Shown here: positions 5,681 through 11,373 of the stretch, in pieces
Layout: every line of letters starts with the position of its first letter
How positions within the stretch are numbered: the first letter of the stretch is position 1
Origin: a virus
Strand: one strand, 5' to 3'
DNA: 28,814 nt
IMG/VR virus record: IMGVR_UViG_3300005067_000008
Span: 1 to 28,814 of that record
Position numbers and translations under genes: made by a program
The notes under the pieces: model-generated
What the model saw: only the letters and a program-made list of their open reading frames with translations
Databases searched by the model: none
What the model was told of the DNA's origin: nothing

Positions 5681-6784
5681 ATGTCGATCAGAGACCGCTG
5701 GGAGACCACCGAGAAGGTGGGCAGTAAGACCGTCCGACACCGCACCCCCGACTGGGGCAAAGGAGACCGCTGGGAGGTCCGCTACCGTGATGCTGCCGGA
5801 GTACAGCGCAAGAAGCGGTTCGCGGCGAAGGACGACGCCAAAGACTTCGAAGCCGAACTGCGGATGTCCCCGAAGATCCGCGCCACCAAAACGATCCTAT
5901 CTGAAATGTGGGAGCCGTGGATTGCCGGGAAACGGCGCCTGAAGCCCAAGACCATCTACACCTACACGTCCGCCTACAACGCCCACATCCAGCCCGAGTT
6001 GGGTCAACGCTACCTGTCCGGGCTCGCCGCCTCCGAGCTGAGTTCCTGGTTCGGGCGCATCCCCTCGAAAGACTCCGCCCGCGTCTCCCTGGTCGTACTC
6101 AAGGGCATGCTCGACCTCGCTGTCGAAGACGGCATGCTGGCCACGAACCCGGCAGCGAACCTGAAGGGCGGCCAGACCACCAGACGGAAGGTGCCGACCC
6201 TCACCGCCGCGAAGCTTGACGAGTTCGCGGACGCGATGCAGCCGTTCACCGTCGAGTTCTGGTTGCTCGCCGGGTGCGGCCTGCGATTCGGTGAGATGGC
6301 CGCGTTGAAGCCGTCGAACGTCATCCGGCACAAAGACGGCACATCCACCCTCCACATTGAACGCACCGTGCAGCGGATCAAGGGCGAAATGAAGTGGGGG
6401 TCACCGAAGTCTGGGAAGGACCGCGACGTGCCCTGCCCGGCATGGCTGACCACGCTACTGCCTTCGACCGGTGACCTGGTGTGCCACGACCCGAACGGTG
6501 GCGTGTGGCTCGCTGACGGCCCCTGGCGGGCCTACTGGCGTACCGCCCGCGACAAGGTCGGACTGAAGGGCTGGCACACCCACGATCTGCGGCACGTGTT
6601 CGCTGCCCGGCAGATCGAGGCAGGCACAGATTTGAAGACGTTGCAGTTGGTGATGGGGCACGCGCACCTGTCGATCACAACCGACCTGTACGGTGACCTC
6701 GCACGCGGCAAGCAGTCATCTGTGGCTGACATCCGGAACACTACGACCGCGACCGACACGGCAGGCCAGGAGACTGCCGCCTGA
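5681..6784 (+). CDS. int: tyrosine-family phage integrase
   Basis: This 367-residue enzyme would catalyse attP x attB recombination. An N-terminal AP2-like arm-binding region (WEVRYRDAAGVQRKKRF, residues 31-47) precedes a SAM-like core-binding domain (about 70-165). The catalytic domain has Arg202 in GCGLRFGEMAAL, a beta-hairpin lysine in SPKSGKDRDV (243 or 246), the HTHDLRH box (His301, Arg304), His327 in MGHAH, and the nucleophile Tyr337 in TDLYGD. All catalytic positions are present. The ATG at 5681 is chosen because GAGGAA lies seven bases upstream; a GTG at 5660 would add seven residues. It ends 99 bases before a strong stem-loop that separates it from the leftward repressor genes. Confidence 0.95.
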   Translation: MSIRDRWETTEKVGSKTVRHRTPDWGKGDRWEVRYRDAAGVQRKKRFAAKDDAKDFEAELRMSPKIRATKTILSEMWEPWIAGKRRLKPKTIYTYTSAYNAHIQPELGQRYLSGLAASELSSWFGRIPSKDSARVSLVVLKGMLDLAVEDGMLATNPAANLKGGQTTRRKVPTLTAAKLDEFADAMQPFTVEFWLLAGCGLRFGEMAALKPSNVIRHKDGTSTLHIERTVQRIKGEMKWGSPKSGKDRDVPCPAWLTTLLPSTGDLVCHDPNGGVWLADGPWRAYWRTARDKVGLKGWHTHDLRHVFAARQIEAGTDLKTLQLVMGHAHLSITTDLYGDLARGKQSSVADIRNTTTATDTAGQETAA

Positions 6785-6806
6785 CACGCCGCGCGTTCCA
6801 ACCATA

Positions 6807-6815
6807 TGCTATAAT
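6807..6815 (+). promoter_or_regulatory. candidate extended -10 promoter after int
   Basis: The sequence TGCTATAAT is a perfect TATAAT hexamer with the extended TGn element, 23 bases after the integrase stop. No convincing -35 is seen at 17 bases upstream. A transcript from here would run about 110 bases into the stem-loop at 6883-6935, and no ORF of useful length with a ribosome site lies between, so a short non-coding RNA is possible. The AT-rich hexamer is conspicuous in this GC-rich surrounding. Confidence 0.35.
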
Positions 6816-6882
6816 GACTATCAAACCGGTGGTCACGGGCCTGGGTGCTCGAATAAGAATCGCTTCAATGGGCCTACGAAGC

Positions 6883-6935
6883 AAACAGACGGGGCGGAAC
6901 ACTACCTAGCTAGTAGTGTTCCGCCCCGCCTGTTT
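6883..6935. terminator. long stem-loop between convergent int and repressor genes
   Basis: The arms 6883-6904 and 6914-6935 pair over 22 bases with one mismatch (AAACAG, R, CGGGGCGGAACACTA), around a nine-base loop. The arms end in AAACAG / CTGTTT, so each strand has a short U-run leaving the stem. It lies where the rightward integrase and the leftward repressor operon converge, so it probably stops transcription in both directions. Confidence 0.7.
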
Positions 6936-6957
6936 CGTCTCCAGCGACAAGGACTCG

Positions 6958-7254
6958 TTACGGTACGGTCGGGCTGTTTTTCGCATCGTCGCGTGCAACG
7001 CGGGCCTCTGCCCGAAGCATCATCTCATGGGGTGCCACGTCGAGCGCGTCGCACAAGGCGATCAGGACATCCAGAGGAATGTTGCGGGGGTCGTTTCCGT
7101 CGATGGCGTACCGGAAGATCGTTCGCTCCGACACGCCGACATTGCGTGCCAAGTCCTTCCACCGGCTGACGCCCTGGGCGGCTTTCTCCGCTCTGATCTC
7201 AGCACGCATGGCGTCCTGGAGACGTTCCGCATGCTGCCTAACCGACTGTTCCAT
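6958..7254 (-). CDS. HTH repressor-like protein (XRE type)
   Basis: From the ATG at 7254 this gives 98 residues starting MEQSVRQHAERLQDAMRAEI. The HTH is WKDLARNVGVSERTIFRYAIDG followed by NIPLDVLIALCDALDVAPHEMM, a typical CI/Cro fold without an RecA-type autocleavage domain. A start at TTG 7323 would add 23 residues and give a 4-nt TTGA overlap with the upstream gene; that start is possible, but the extra residues look less folded. It is the last gene of the leftward set beyond the switch. A role in maintaining lysogeny or immunity is inferred from family and position. Confidence 0.75.
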   Translation of the reverse strand: MEQSVRQHAERLQDAMRAEIRAEKAAQGVSRWKDLARNVGVSERTIFRYAIDGNDPRNIPLDVLIALCDALDVAPHEMMLRAEARVARDDAKNSPTVP

Positions 7255-7319
7255 ATGGGCAGTGTACATGCCTGGTGGGGCGGATCGGTCCACTAAAGCG
7301 TCCGCCTCAAGACCGACGG

Positions 7320-7490
7320 TCAAGCCGCCGTGTTCGCTGCGTCCTCAGCCCACAACTGGACAAGCCGAACAGTGACGCCGAGTTCCCGCGCAACCGCTCG
7401 TGGGTCACTGCCTGGGGTTCTGTCCACTCCCTCAGCTAGGATTCGAACATCGGTTCGATTATTTGGGAGGTTGGCGTGATGGTTCGTCAT
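7320..7490 (-). CDS. short HTH protein
   Basis: From the ATG at 7490 the product is 56 residues. Its C-terminal half, DPRAVARELGVTVRLVQLWAEDAA, is a single helix-turn-helix, the sort found in minimal DNA-binding adaptor proteins. No Shine-Dalgarno precedes the ATG, and the frame is open to 7547, but that extension crosses a strong stem-loop. The TGA overlaps a TTG start of the next HTH gene (TTGA). It could be a regulator acting with its neighbours. The start is uncertain. Confidence 0.5.
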   Translation of the reverse strand: MTNHHANLPNNRTDVRILAEGVDRTPGSDPRAVARELGVTVRLVQLWAEDAANTAA

Positions 7491-7529
7491 ACGGTAGTGA
7501 CCGTGACCAGCGAGTGCCCCCGACCTTAG
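7479..7529 (+). CDS. possible 16-residue leader peptide, antisense to the repressor operon
   Basis: On the plus strand GGGAGG (7465-7470) lies eight bases before an ATG that opens a 16-codon frame (MVRHTVVTVTSECPRP). The stop codon is in the loop of the stem-loop at 7512-7549. That stem-loop has a T-run only in the plus direction, so some rightward RNA seems intended here although all neighbouring genes run left. It may be a leader peptide or part of a small antisense RNA. Confidence 0.3.
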   Translation: MVRHTVVTVTSECPRP

Positions 7530-7556
7530 AGGTAGGGTCGGGGGCACTCTGCCTTT
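7512..7556 (+). terminator. intrinsic terminator, plus-strand direction
   Basis: Arms GAGTGCCCCCGACC (7512-7525) and GGTCGGGGGCACTC (7536-7549) pair perfectly over 14 bp around a 10-base loop, followed by TGCCTTTTTG. The T-run follows the stem only on the plus strand. In the minus direction there is no U-tract, so leftward repressor transcripts should be affected less. Confidence 0.75.
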
Positions 7557-7566
7557 TTGCCGAGGG

Positions 7567-7815
7567 CTAGTCGGTCAGGCGTTCCACCGCCCCGTTGACT
7601 AGCTTGCCAGCGTCGAGCCCCATACCGTCACACAGCGCGATCAGAGTCTCAATGGCAAGCGTACCCTCACCCTTTAGGGCGCGATCAACGGTTGATCGCG
7701 CCACCCCGCTGCGCTCCGCGATGTCGTCCAGCGTCCATTGACGCCTGGATCGCTGAGCGCGCAGTTCCCCGGCGATCCATTGCGTAGCCGGTCCATTCAA
7801 TCCGCGTCGTCCCAT
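7567..7815 (-). CDS. CI-like HTH repressor, left side of the genetic switch
   Basis: This is an 82-residue protein with an XRE helix-turn-helix: WTLDDIAERSGVARSTVDRALKGEGTLAIETLIALCDGMGL. A basic N-terminal segment (GELRAQRSRRQ) precedes it. It has no cleavage or dimerisation domain beyond the HTH. It is transcribed divergently from the next gene, the classical repressor/Cro arrangement. A TACAGT -10 (7822-7827, minus strand) ends six bases before the ATG, so translation is probably leaderless, as is common for actinobacterial phage repressors. It is the best candidate in the window for the main immunity repressor. Confidence 0.75.
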   Translation of the reverse strand: MGRRGLNGPATQWIAGELRAQRSRRQWTLDDIAERSGVARSTVDRALKGEGTLAIETLIALCDGMGLDAGKLVNGAVERLTD

Positions 7816-7821
7816 ATCTGC

Positions 7822-7892
7822 ACTGTACCACTTTCGGGATGTGCTGGGCGAAAGGGTTGCGTAGATTTCTAAATAGGGATACAGTCATGGAC
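7822..7892. promoter_or_regulatory. divergent early/lysogenic switch with paired TACAGT boxes
   Basis: Rightward: TTGCGT (7857-7862), a 17-base gap and TACAGT (7880-7885), with transcription expected to begin at or next to the ATG at 7893. Leftward: another TACAGT (7822-7827) ends six bases before the repressor ATG. Between them CTTTCG (7831-7836) and CGAAAG (7849-7854) form an inverted repeat with a 12-base spacer, a possible operator half-site pair. Confidence 0.6.
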
Positions 7893-8135
7893 ATGAACAA
7901 GCCAACAACCCGAGAAGCCATAGCTGGCGAGGTGCGGGCAGCCCTCGCTCGCGATGGCAGGTCCGCCGCCGAGTTGGCCGCTGCGGCAGGAATGTCAAGG
8001 TCGTCTCTCAGCCGGAAGTTGCGTGCTGCGTCGCCGTTCTGGGTGGAGGAAATCGTCACGATTGCGGCGGCGCTCAAGGTCCGCCCCTCACAACTCATGT
8101 GCGATGAACGTGAGCGACAGAAGCAAGCCGCATGA
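7893..8135 (+). CDS. Cro-like HTH protein, first gene of the rightward early operon
   Basis: Starting at the second ATG (MNKPTTREAIAGEV) the product is 80 residues; the ATG at 7887 would add two. The HTH reads RSAAELAAAAGMSRSSLSRKLRAASPFWVEEIVTIAAALKV, with a typical recognition helix (SRSSLSRKL). The promoter places the likely transcription start at 7893, which favours a leaderless message. It is divergent from the repressor and heads the early operon, the Cro position. Its TGA overlaps the next ATG by four bases. Confidence 0.75.
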   Translation: MNKPTTREAIAGEVRAALARDGRSAAELAAAAGMSRSSLSRKLRAASPFWVEEIVTIAAALKVRPSQLMCDERERQKQAA

Positions 8136-8509
8136 CTGTGGCAGCCCCGGAGAAGGGGCACCCCACCCAAGCCCAGGGTTACAGGCACCGGGACGGCCAG
8201 CCGGACAAGTTGAGCCCCGAAGCACCGGGAGAACTCTGCCCCGACGAACTAGCCCTCATCGAAGAGATGCGAGCAGCAGGACAATACCTGTCGCCCCGGC
8301 GAGCCCACACTATCTACCTCAAAACCGTCGCCGCGATCCCCGAACGCGAAGAGTTCGTACCCCACCTCACCCGGATTGTAGGCGACACCTCAGTGACCGT
8401 CGATCCGACCGGAGACCTGATCGCCAGCCAGATCGACTCTACGGGAACCGCCGACGCCCGCATTCGTACCTCATGGAATGCGACCGAACGCCCAACGAAC
8501 CGGGTCTAG
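8132..8509 (+). CDS. hypothetical protein, 125 aa
   Basis: This protein begins MTVAAPEKGHPTQAQGYRH and has an acidic helix near the middle (CPDELALIEEMRAAGQYLS). It then has PRRAHTIYLKTVAAIPEREEF and a C-terminal beta-rich, Thr/Asp-rich stretch (DTSVTVDPTGDLIASQ). No family is recognised. It overlaps the Cro-like gene by four bases (ATGA), so it is translated from the same message. The N-terminal 30 residues look disordered. Confidence 0.65.
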   Translation: MTVAAPEKGHPTQAQGYRHRDGQPDKLSPEAPGELCPDELALIEEMRAAGQYLSPRRAHTIYLKTVAAIPEREEFVPHLTRIVGDTSVTVDPTGDLIASQIDSTGTADARIRTSWNATERPTNRV

Positions 8510-8521
8510 CCAGGAGGCCAC

Positions 8522-8716
8522 ATGACCACCATTTACGAACCGAGACGGGTAGAAGCCCCATGGATCACGAATTTGCGTGACAGACTCGCGGTCCTTCCCC
8601 CACAGCCCATCGTTCCCGCCCGGCGCAGTCTTGACGCGGCACCACCAGACGCCGGGTTCCGCACCCCATCCCGGTTCTGGGATTTTGAATGCGCGCGATG
8701 CCTTTTTATACCGTGA
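8522..8716 (+). CDS. hypothetical protein, 64 aa
   Basis: A good ribosome site (AGGAGG, four bases before the ATG) supports this short gene. The product begins MTTIYEPRRVEAPWITNLRD and continues with a proline-rich segment (VLPPQPIVP), ending FWDFECARCLFIP with one CxxC. It overlaps the next gene by 28 bases, longer than the other junctions. No function is recognised. Confidence 0.55.
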   Translation: MTTIYEPRRVEAPWITNLRDRLAVLPPQPIVPARRSLDAAPPDAGFRTPSRFWDFECARCLFIP

Positions 8717-8940
8717 TCACTCACCGCGCAGAGCGCACAGGAGTCTGCCCGGTCTGCGGACGCCGCGTGCGCCGTGCCAAAACATTCGAACAGACCGTCA
8801 ACCCCTACCACCCGGCCATCATGCCCGGAATGACGTACCTGGAAGCGTGTACAGCGGTGCGGCTGGCGGTTGAGGCCGACGCCCGCGACTGGCAGCCGAA
8901 CTTCACTCATGCGGCATGCGAAGCGGAACTCAACCAATGA
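8689..8940 (+). CDS. small zinc-finger-like protein
   Basis: This is an 83-residue protein with CPVCGRRVRRAKTF near residue 19, a classic zinc knuckle. It is followed by an NPYHPAIM segment with a His and a helix (LEACTAVRLAVEADARDW), ending in FTHAACEAEL where a second His/Cys pair could complete the site. The ATG at 8689 is preceded by GGGA at six bases; 8698 is an alternative. The stop overlaps the next ATG by four bases. A nucleic-acid-binding role is plausible but unproven. Confidence 0.65.
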   Translation: MRAMPFYTVITHRAERTGVCPVCGRRVRRAKTFEQTVNPYHPAIMPGMTYLEACTAVRLAVEADARDWQPNFTHAACEAELNQ

Positions 8941-9092
8941 CAAACGCCACCATCACTGTCACAAGGAACAGTCTCGTCTACGAATGCGGCATCTACCGCT
9001 GGACATGGTTTTGCTGGCGGGGCGCCACGCGTAAAGCAGCTTTCCGCGCACTCAACAAGCGACTCAACCGAATTGGAGACAGCAACCGATGA
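8937..9092 (+). CDS. 51-residue basic protein
   Basis: This is a short gene joined by ATGA overlaps at both ends. The product starts MTNATITVTRNSLVYECGIY and continues RWTWFCWRGATRKAAF, then a basic helix (RALNKRLNRIG). It has three Trp and two Cys in the first half and a strongly basic second half, so nucleic-acid contact is plausible. No family is recognised. The double overlap is the main support. Confidence 0.6.
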   Translation: MTNATITVTRNSLVYECGIYRWTWFCWRGATRKAAFRALNKRLNRIGDSNR

Positions 9093-9340
9093 CACAAAAA
9101 GGTTACCTTGAAGGTGACGTTTATGCAGAAGTCGTCTTCAGTGTGATGGAGGGCGGGCACGAGGATGGAGTTCTCTACTTCATCGCCGAGCACGGAATCA
9201 TCACGTGGACTTTCTGGTCGCCGCACGACATCCGTAATGGCAGTATCGAAGACTTTCCGACCGGTAACGGCTGGCCCTACCCAAACCAAGCCCAAATGTC
9301 CCTTCTCCGGGCAGCCCTCCTACTCCAAAACCGAACCTAA
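9089..9340 (+). CDS. hypothetical protein, 83 aa
   Basis: This is a beta-rich protein beginning MTQKGYLEGDVYAEVVFSVM with strands DGVLYFIAEHG and ITWTFWSPHD, a loop with GNGWPYPNQ, and a C-terminal helix MSLLRAALLLQ. The fold looks compact and single-domain. It overlaps the preceding gene by four bases. No recognised family. Confidence 0.6.
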   Translation: MTQKGYLEGDVYAEVVFSVMEGGHEDGVLYFIAEHGIITWTFWSPHDIRNGSIEDFPTGNGWPYPNQAQMSLLRAALLLQNRT

Positions 9341-9351
9341 GGACCACCATC

Positions 9352-9582
9352 ATGGACAAGGACTTCAACATCACCCCCAGCGAAGCCGAACTTGTGTATT
9401 CGGCGCTAATGCTGTACTCAACCTCCGCTGCATCTCTCGCGGAGCACCTGGACAACCAGGCTACCTCAGCCGAAACCGCCGAGGAAGCGTCCGAACGCCA
9501 CGACAAGGCAGACGAATGGTTGGTGGGGTCCGTGCATGCGCTGCGGCTCGCTATCCGTTGGGCGGCGTTCTGTGCCGACTGA
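9352..9582 (+). CDS. hypothetical helical protein, 76 aa
   Basis: The product starts MDKDFNITPSEAELVYSALM and is almost entirely helical: SAASLAEHLDNQATSAETAEEASERHDKAD has heptad-like spacing, followed by HALRLAIRWAAF. It could form a helical hairpin or coiled coil. It resembles, in its first 25 residues, the later small proteins in this operon that begin 'f.p.e..vi..aL'. No function is assigned. Confidence 0.55.
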   Translation: MDKDFNITPSEAELVYSALMLYSTSAASLAEHLDNQATSAETAEEASERHDKADEWLVGSVHALRLAIRWAAFCAD

Positions 9583-9835
9583 ACCCAGCACATACCAGCA
9601 GTCAATATCGATCCCACGGGCTGATGCAGTCATTTTCTCCGCGAGCCTGAAGGACGCCAACTTCTGGCACACCGAGATCGCGAGAGAATTCCTGATTGCC
9701 GCGACGACGGAACCTGACCTCGACTATCGGGACAACTACCGGAACGCTGCGATCTACCATCAGAAGCTTGCCACCAAGTACTCGAACTTGGCCTACCAAC
9801 TGGACGACACCCTGTATCGGAAGAATGATGAGTGA
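9572..9835 (+). CDS. hypothetical protein, about 87 aa
   Basis: Read from GTG 9572 (VPTEPSTYQQSISIPRADAV), with GGGCGG nine bases upstream and an 11-base overlap with the previous gene. The main body (FWHTEIAREFLIAATTEPDL, then NYRNAAIYHQKLATKYSNLAYQL) is helical and Tyr-rich, resembling a TPR-like or ferritin-like helical pair. The frame opens earlier (9536), but that would overlap the preceding gene more. No family is recognised. Confidence 0.5.
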   Translation: MPTEPSTYQQSISIPRADAVIFSASLKDANFWHTEIAREFLIAATTEPDLDYRDNYRNAAIYHQKLATKYSNLAYQLDDTLYRKNDE

Positions 9836-10070
9836 CGGGTCAGCCATGGAGTTCACGCCTGCCGATCTATTGGTGATTGAGCAGGCGTTGAAGGACGCGA
9901 AGATGCTTGCCGGGGTTCGGGCCGAAACGATCATGCCCGAACTGTGTGGCGATGCTATCGATGGGGATCGTGAAACGTTCTTGGAGCAAGAGCTAGCGGA
10001 CTGCTACACGATGCTTGGCCTCTACGGGAAGCTACTCGTCGAGCTGACGGAATGGAGTGAACGCCAGTGA
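9825..10070 (+). CDS. hypothetical acidic protein, 81 aa
   Basis: Two adjacent ATGs (9825, 9828) allow MMSDGSAMEFTP. The body reads LLVIEQALKDAKMLAGVRAE, MPELCGDAI, RETFLEQELADCYTML, then a helix (GLYGKLLVELTEWSERQ). It overlaps the previous gene by about ten bases and the next by four. It is helical and acidic, similar in style to its neighbours. Function unknown. Confidence 0.55.
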   Translation: MMSDGSAMEFTPADLLVIEQALKDAKMLAGVRAETIMPELCGDAIDGDRETFLEQELADCYTMLGLYGKLLVELTEWSERQ

Positions 10071-10315
10071 ATGACTACGGTGTATGGATCAGTGAAGACG
10101 AATACGATGTCCTGACCGAAATGTGCGACTACCTCAGAGAATATCTGGCTATTGATGCGGCCTCTGCTGACCTCAAGGCGCGGGACTCTGATGTGGGGGT
10201 ACGGGACCGAATGGCCTTCAGGGAAGACGCGGCATGGTATTCGGTAATCAGTGACGGGTACCGTGACCTGTTCGCCAGTCTGAACAAGCGTGTCACCAGA
10301 GACCCGGAGAAGTAG
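10067..10315 (+). CDS. hypothetical acidic protein, 82 aa
   Basis: The product begins MNDYGVWISEDEYDVLTEMC and continues with helices DYLREYLAI, SADLKARDSD and DAAWYSVISDGYRDLFASLN. It is Tyr/Asp-rich and coupled to its upstream neighbour by ATGA. No motif identifies it. It ends 10 bases before the next start, where AGGAG forms the ribosome site. Confidence 0.55.
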   Translation: MNDYGVWISEDEYDVLTEMCDYLREYLAIDAASADLKARDSDVGVRDRMAFREDAAWYSVISDGYRDLFASLNKRVTRDPEK

Positions 10316-10325
10316 GAGAATCATA

Positions 10326-10808
10326 ATGTTGACTTCAATGCATGAGCAGATCCGTCTAGTTTTGGCGGACACCGATTTGGCTGACCCGGTCGAGATCGCG
10401 GAAGAGATCTTTGGGCGGTTGAGTCCGACTGAACGTATGCAGGCGCTTCGTGAAGTGTTGCCGTCGTTTGTGAGGCAGTCGCTTGCGTTTGATCGTAGGC
10501 TCACCCCGGCTGTGACCCCGGCACGCGAACTGGTTGGTGCTGGGCAGACGGTGGGTGGTTCGGCGCGTGTGCGGCGTATCCGTGATGATTGGCAAACCCG
10601 GTTGCAGACACCGTTGTGTGTTGACGGGGTTTGGATGCGTTTGGCTGAGTGTACAGCGGATGATTTGCGGACTGTCGCGGCTGATTTGCGGGTGCGGGCC
10701 GGAAAGATCGAGTCGAAGGCGGCTTGGTACGAGCAGTTGGCTGGCTTGTTGCCTCCCGGTGGCACTGTTGGCTCGTTGTCGCATGATCCGACCGCTGAGG
10801 CCGCATAG
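10326..10808 (+). CDS. conserved actinophage-type hypothetical protein, 160 aa
   Basis: From ATG 10326 (AGGAG nine bases upstream) the protein begins MLTSMHEQIRLVLADTDLAD. It has a helical front (IAEEIFGRLSPTERMQALREVLPSFV), a basic middle (SARVRRIRDDWQTRL) and a C-terminal region (LAECTADDLRTVAADL, then KIESKAAWYEQLAGLL). I recall similar proteins from actinophage early regions, always without assigned function; the C-terminal part could be a short coiled coil. It is the last conventional gene before the hairpin array, which begins 16 bases after its stop, so the array may be cotranscribed with it. Confidence 0.65.
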   Translation: MLTSMHEQIRLVLADTDLADPVEIAEEIFGRLSPTERMQALREVLPSFVRQSLAFDRRLTPAVTPARELVGAGQTVGGSARVRRIRDDWQTRLQTPLCVDGVWMRLAECTADDLRTVAADLRVRAGKIESKAAWYEQLAGLLPPGGTVGSLSHDPTAEAA

Positions 10809-10824
10809 TCAGCCACACAAACTT

Positions 10825-11339
10825 CCCCGCACGCCAGGCGATAGGCGACACCCATTGTAGCGCCGCGTGTGGGGACCAATTCTTACCGCCAACGCCAATG
10901 ACGGCACGATACCTAACCCGGGACCGCGTTGGCGGTACTTAAGCCCACCCCCACAAACTTCCAGTACACGCCATTACCGTTGCGATCGCCCAACACGTCC
11001 TCGCGTGTGCTGGCGTCCTATCCACCCCCACAGTTTTCCCAACCCGGGCCACGACGCGCTCGACATCCAACTGACGCGCGCCCGGGTTGGGGCTAGACCA
11101 GCCAGCCGACGCCACGCGTTGCACGACACCCATTCCCGGGCCGCGTCGGCTGGCCCTACTACTTCCGCACACGCCGAAGGAATTGCGAAATCCATCCGGA
11201 GTCCGCGTGTGCGGTTTATTCCACCCTGCCCCGACCACAGTAGCCGCGTTTTATCCGCCATGGACTCGCCGGGGCAGGGCCTGACACTTCCGCACACGCT
11301 AGAGCAGTTCCGCTACCCATTTCGCGCGCGCGTGCGCGG
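10825..11339 (+). repeat. hairpin-unit array, units 1-8 (TIGR-like guide array candidate)
   Basis: Eight inverted-repeat units follow each other with no sensible ORF. Arms (left/right): 10825-10834/10865-10874; 10885-10895/10926-10936; 10961-10971/11003-11013; 11038-11049/11080-11091; 11101-11112/11143-11154; 11165-11174/11205-11214; 11224-11233/11270-11279; 11290-11299/11330-11339. Arm sequences differ from unit to unit but pair within each unit. Units 2, 4, 5, 6 and 7 pair perfectly, 1 and 3 have one G-U pair, and 8 has one mismatch. Loops are 30 nt except unit 3 (31) and unit 7 (36). Most begin CA, end CC or GC, and have CGAYAYCCA-like sequence at loop positions 12-20, with about nine variable bases on each side. 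Linkers are 9-10 bases, or 24 bases with a shared CCACCCCCACA. Direction is taken from the downstream gene. Confidence 0.8.
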
Positions 11340-11373
11340 GTTATTCGTTGCCCACTACCCGAAGGAGAAAACC

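Noticed and set aside
7436-7455. T-arm-like GTTCGAATCC on the minus strand suggesting a tRNA
   Set aside because: The stem bases around it do not pair and no acceptor or anticodon arm is found.
10867-11373. N-terminal 169 residues of the long ORF starting at 10867
   Set aside because: It reads straight through seven hairpin units in low-complexity Pro/Arg/Thr sequence with no ribosome site. GTG 11374 has AAGGAG. The open frame is expected from composition.
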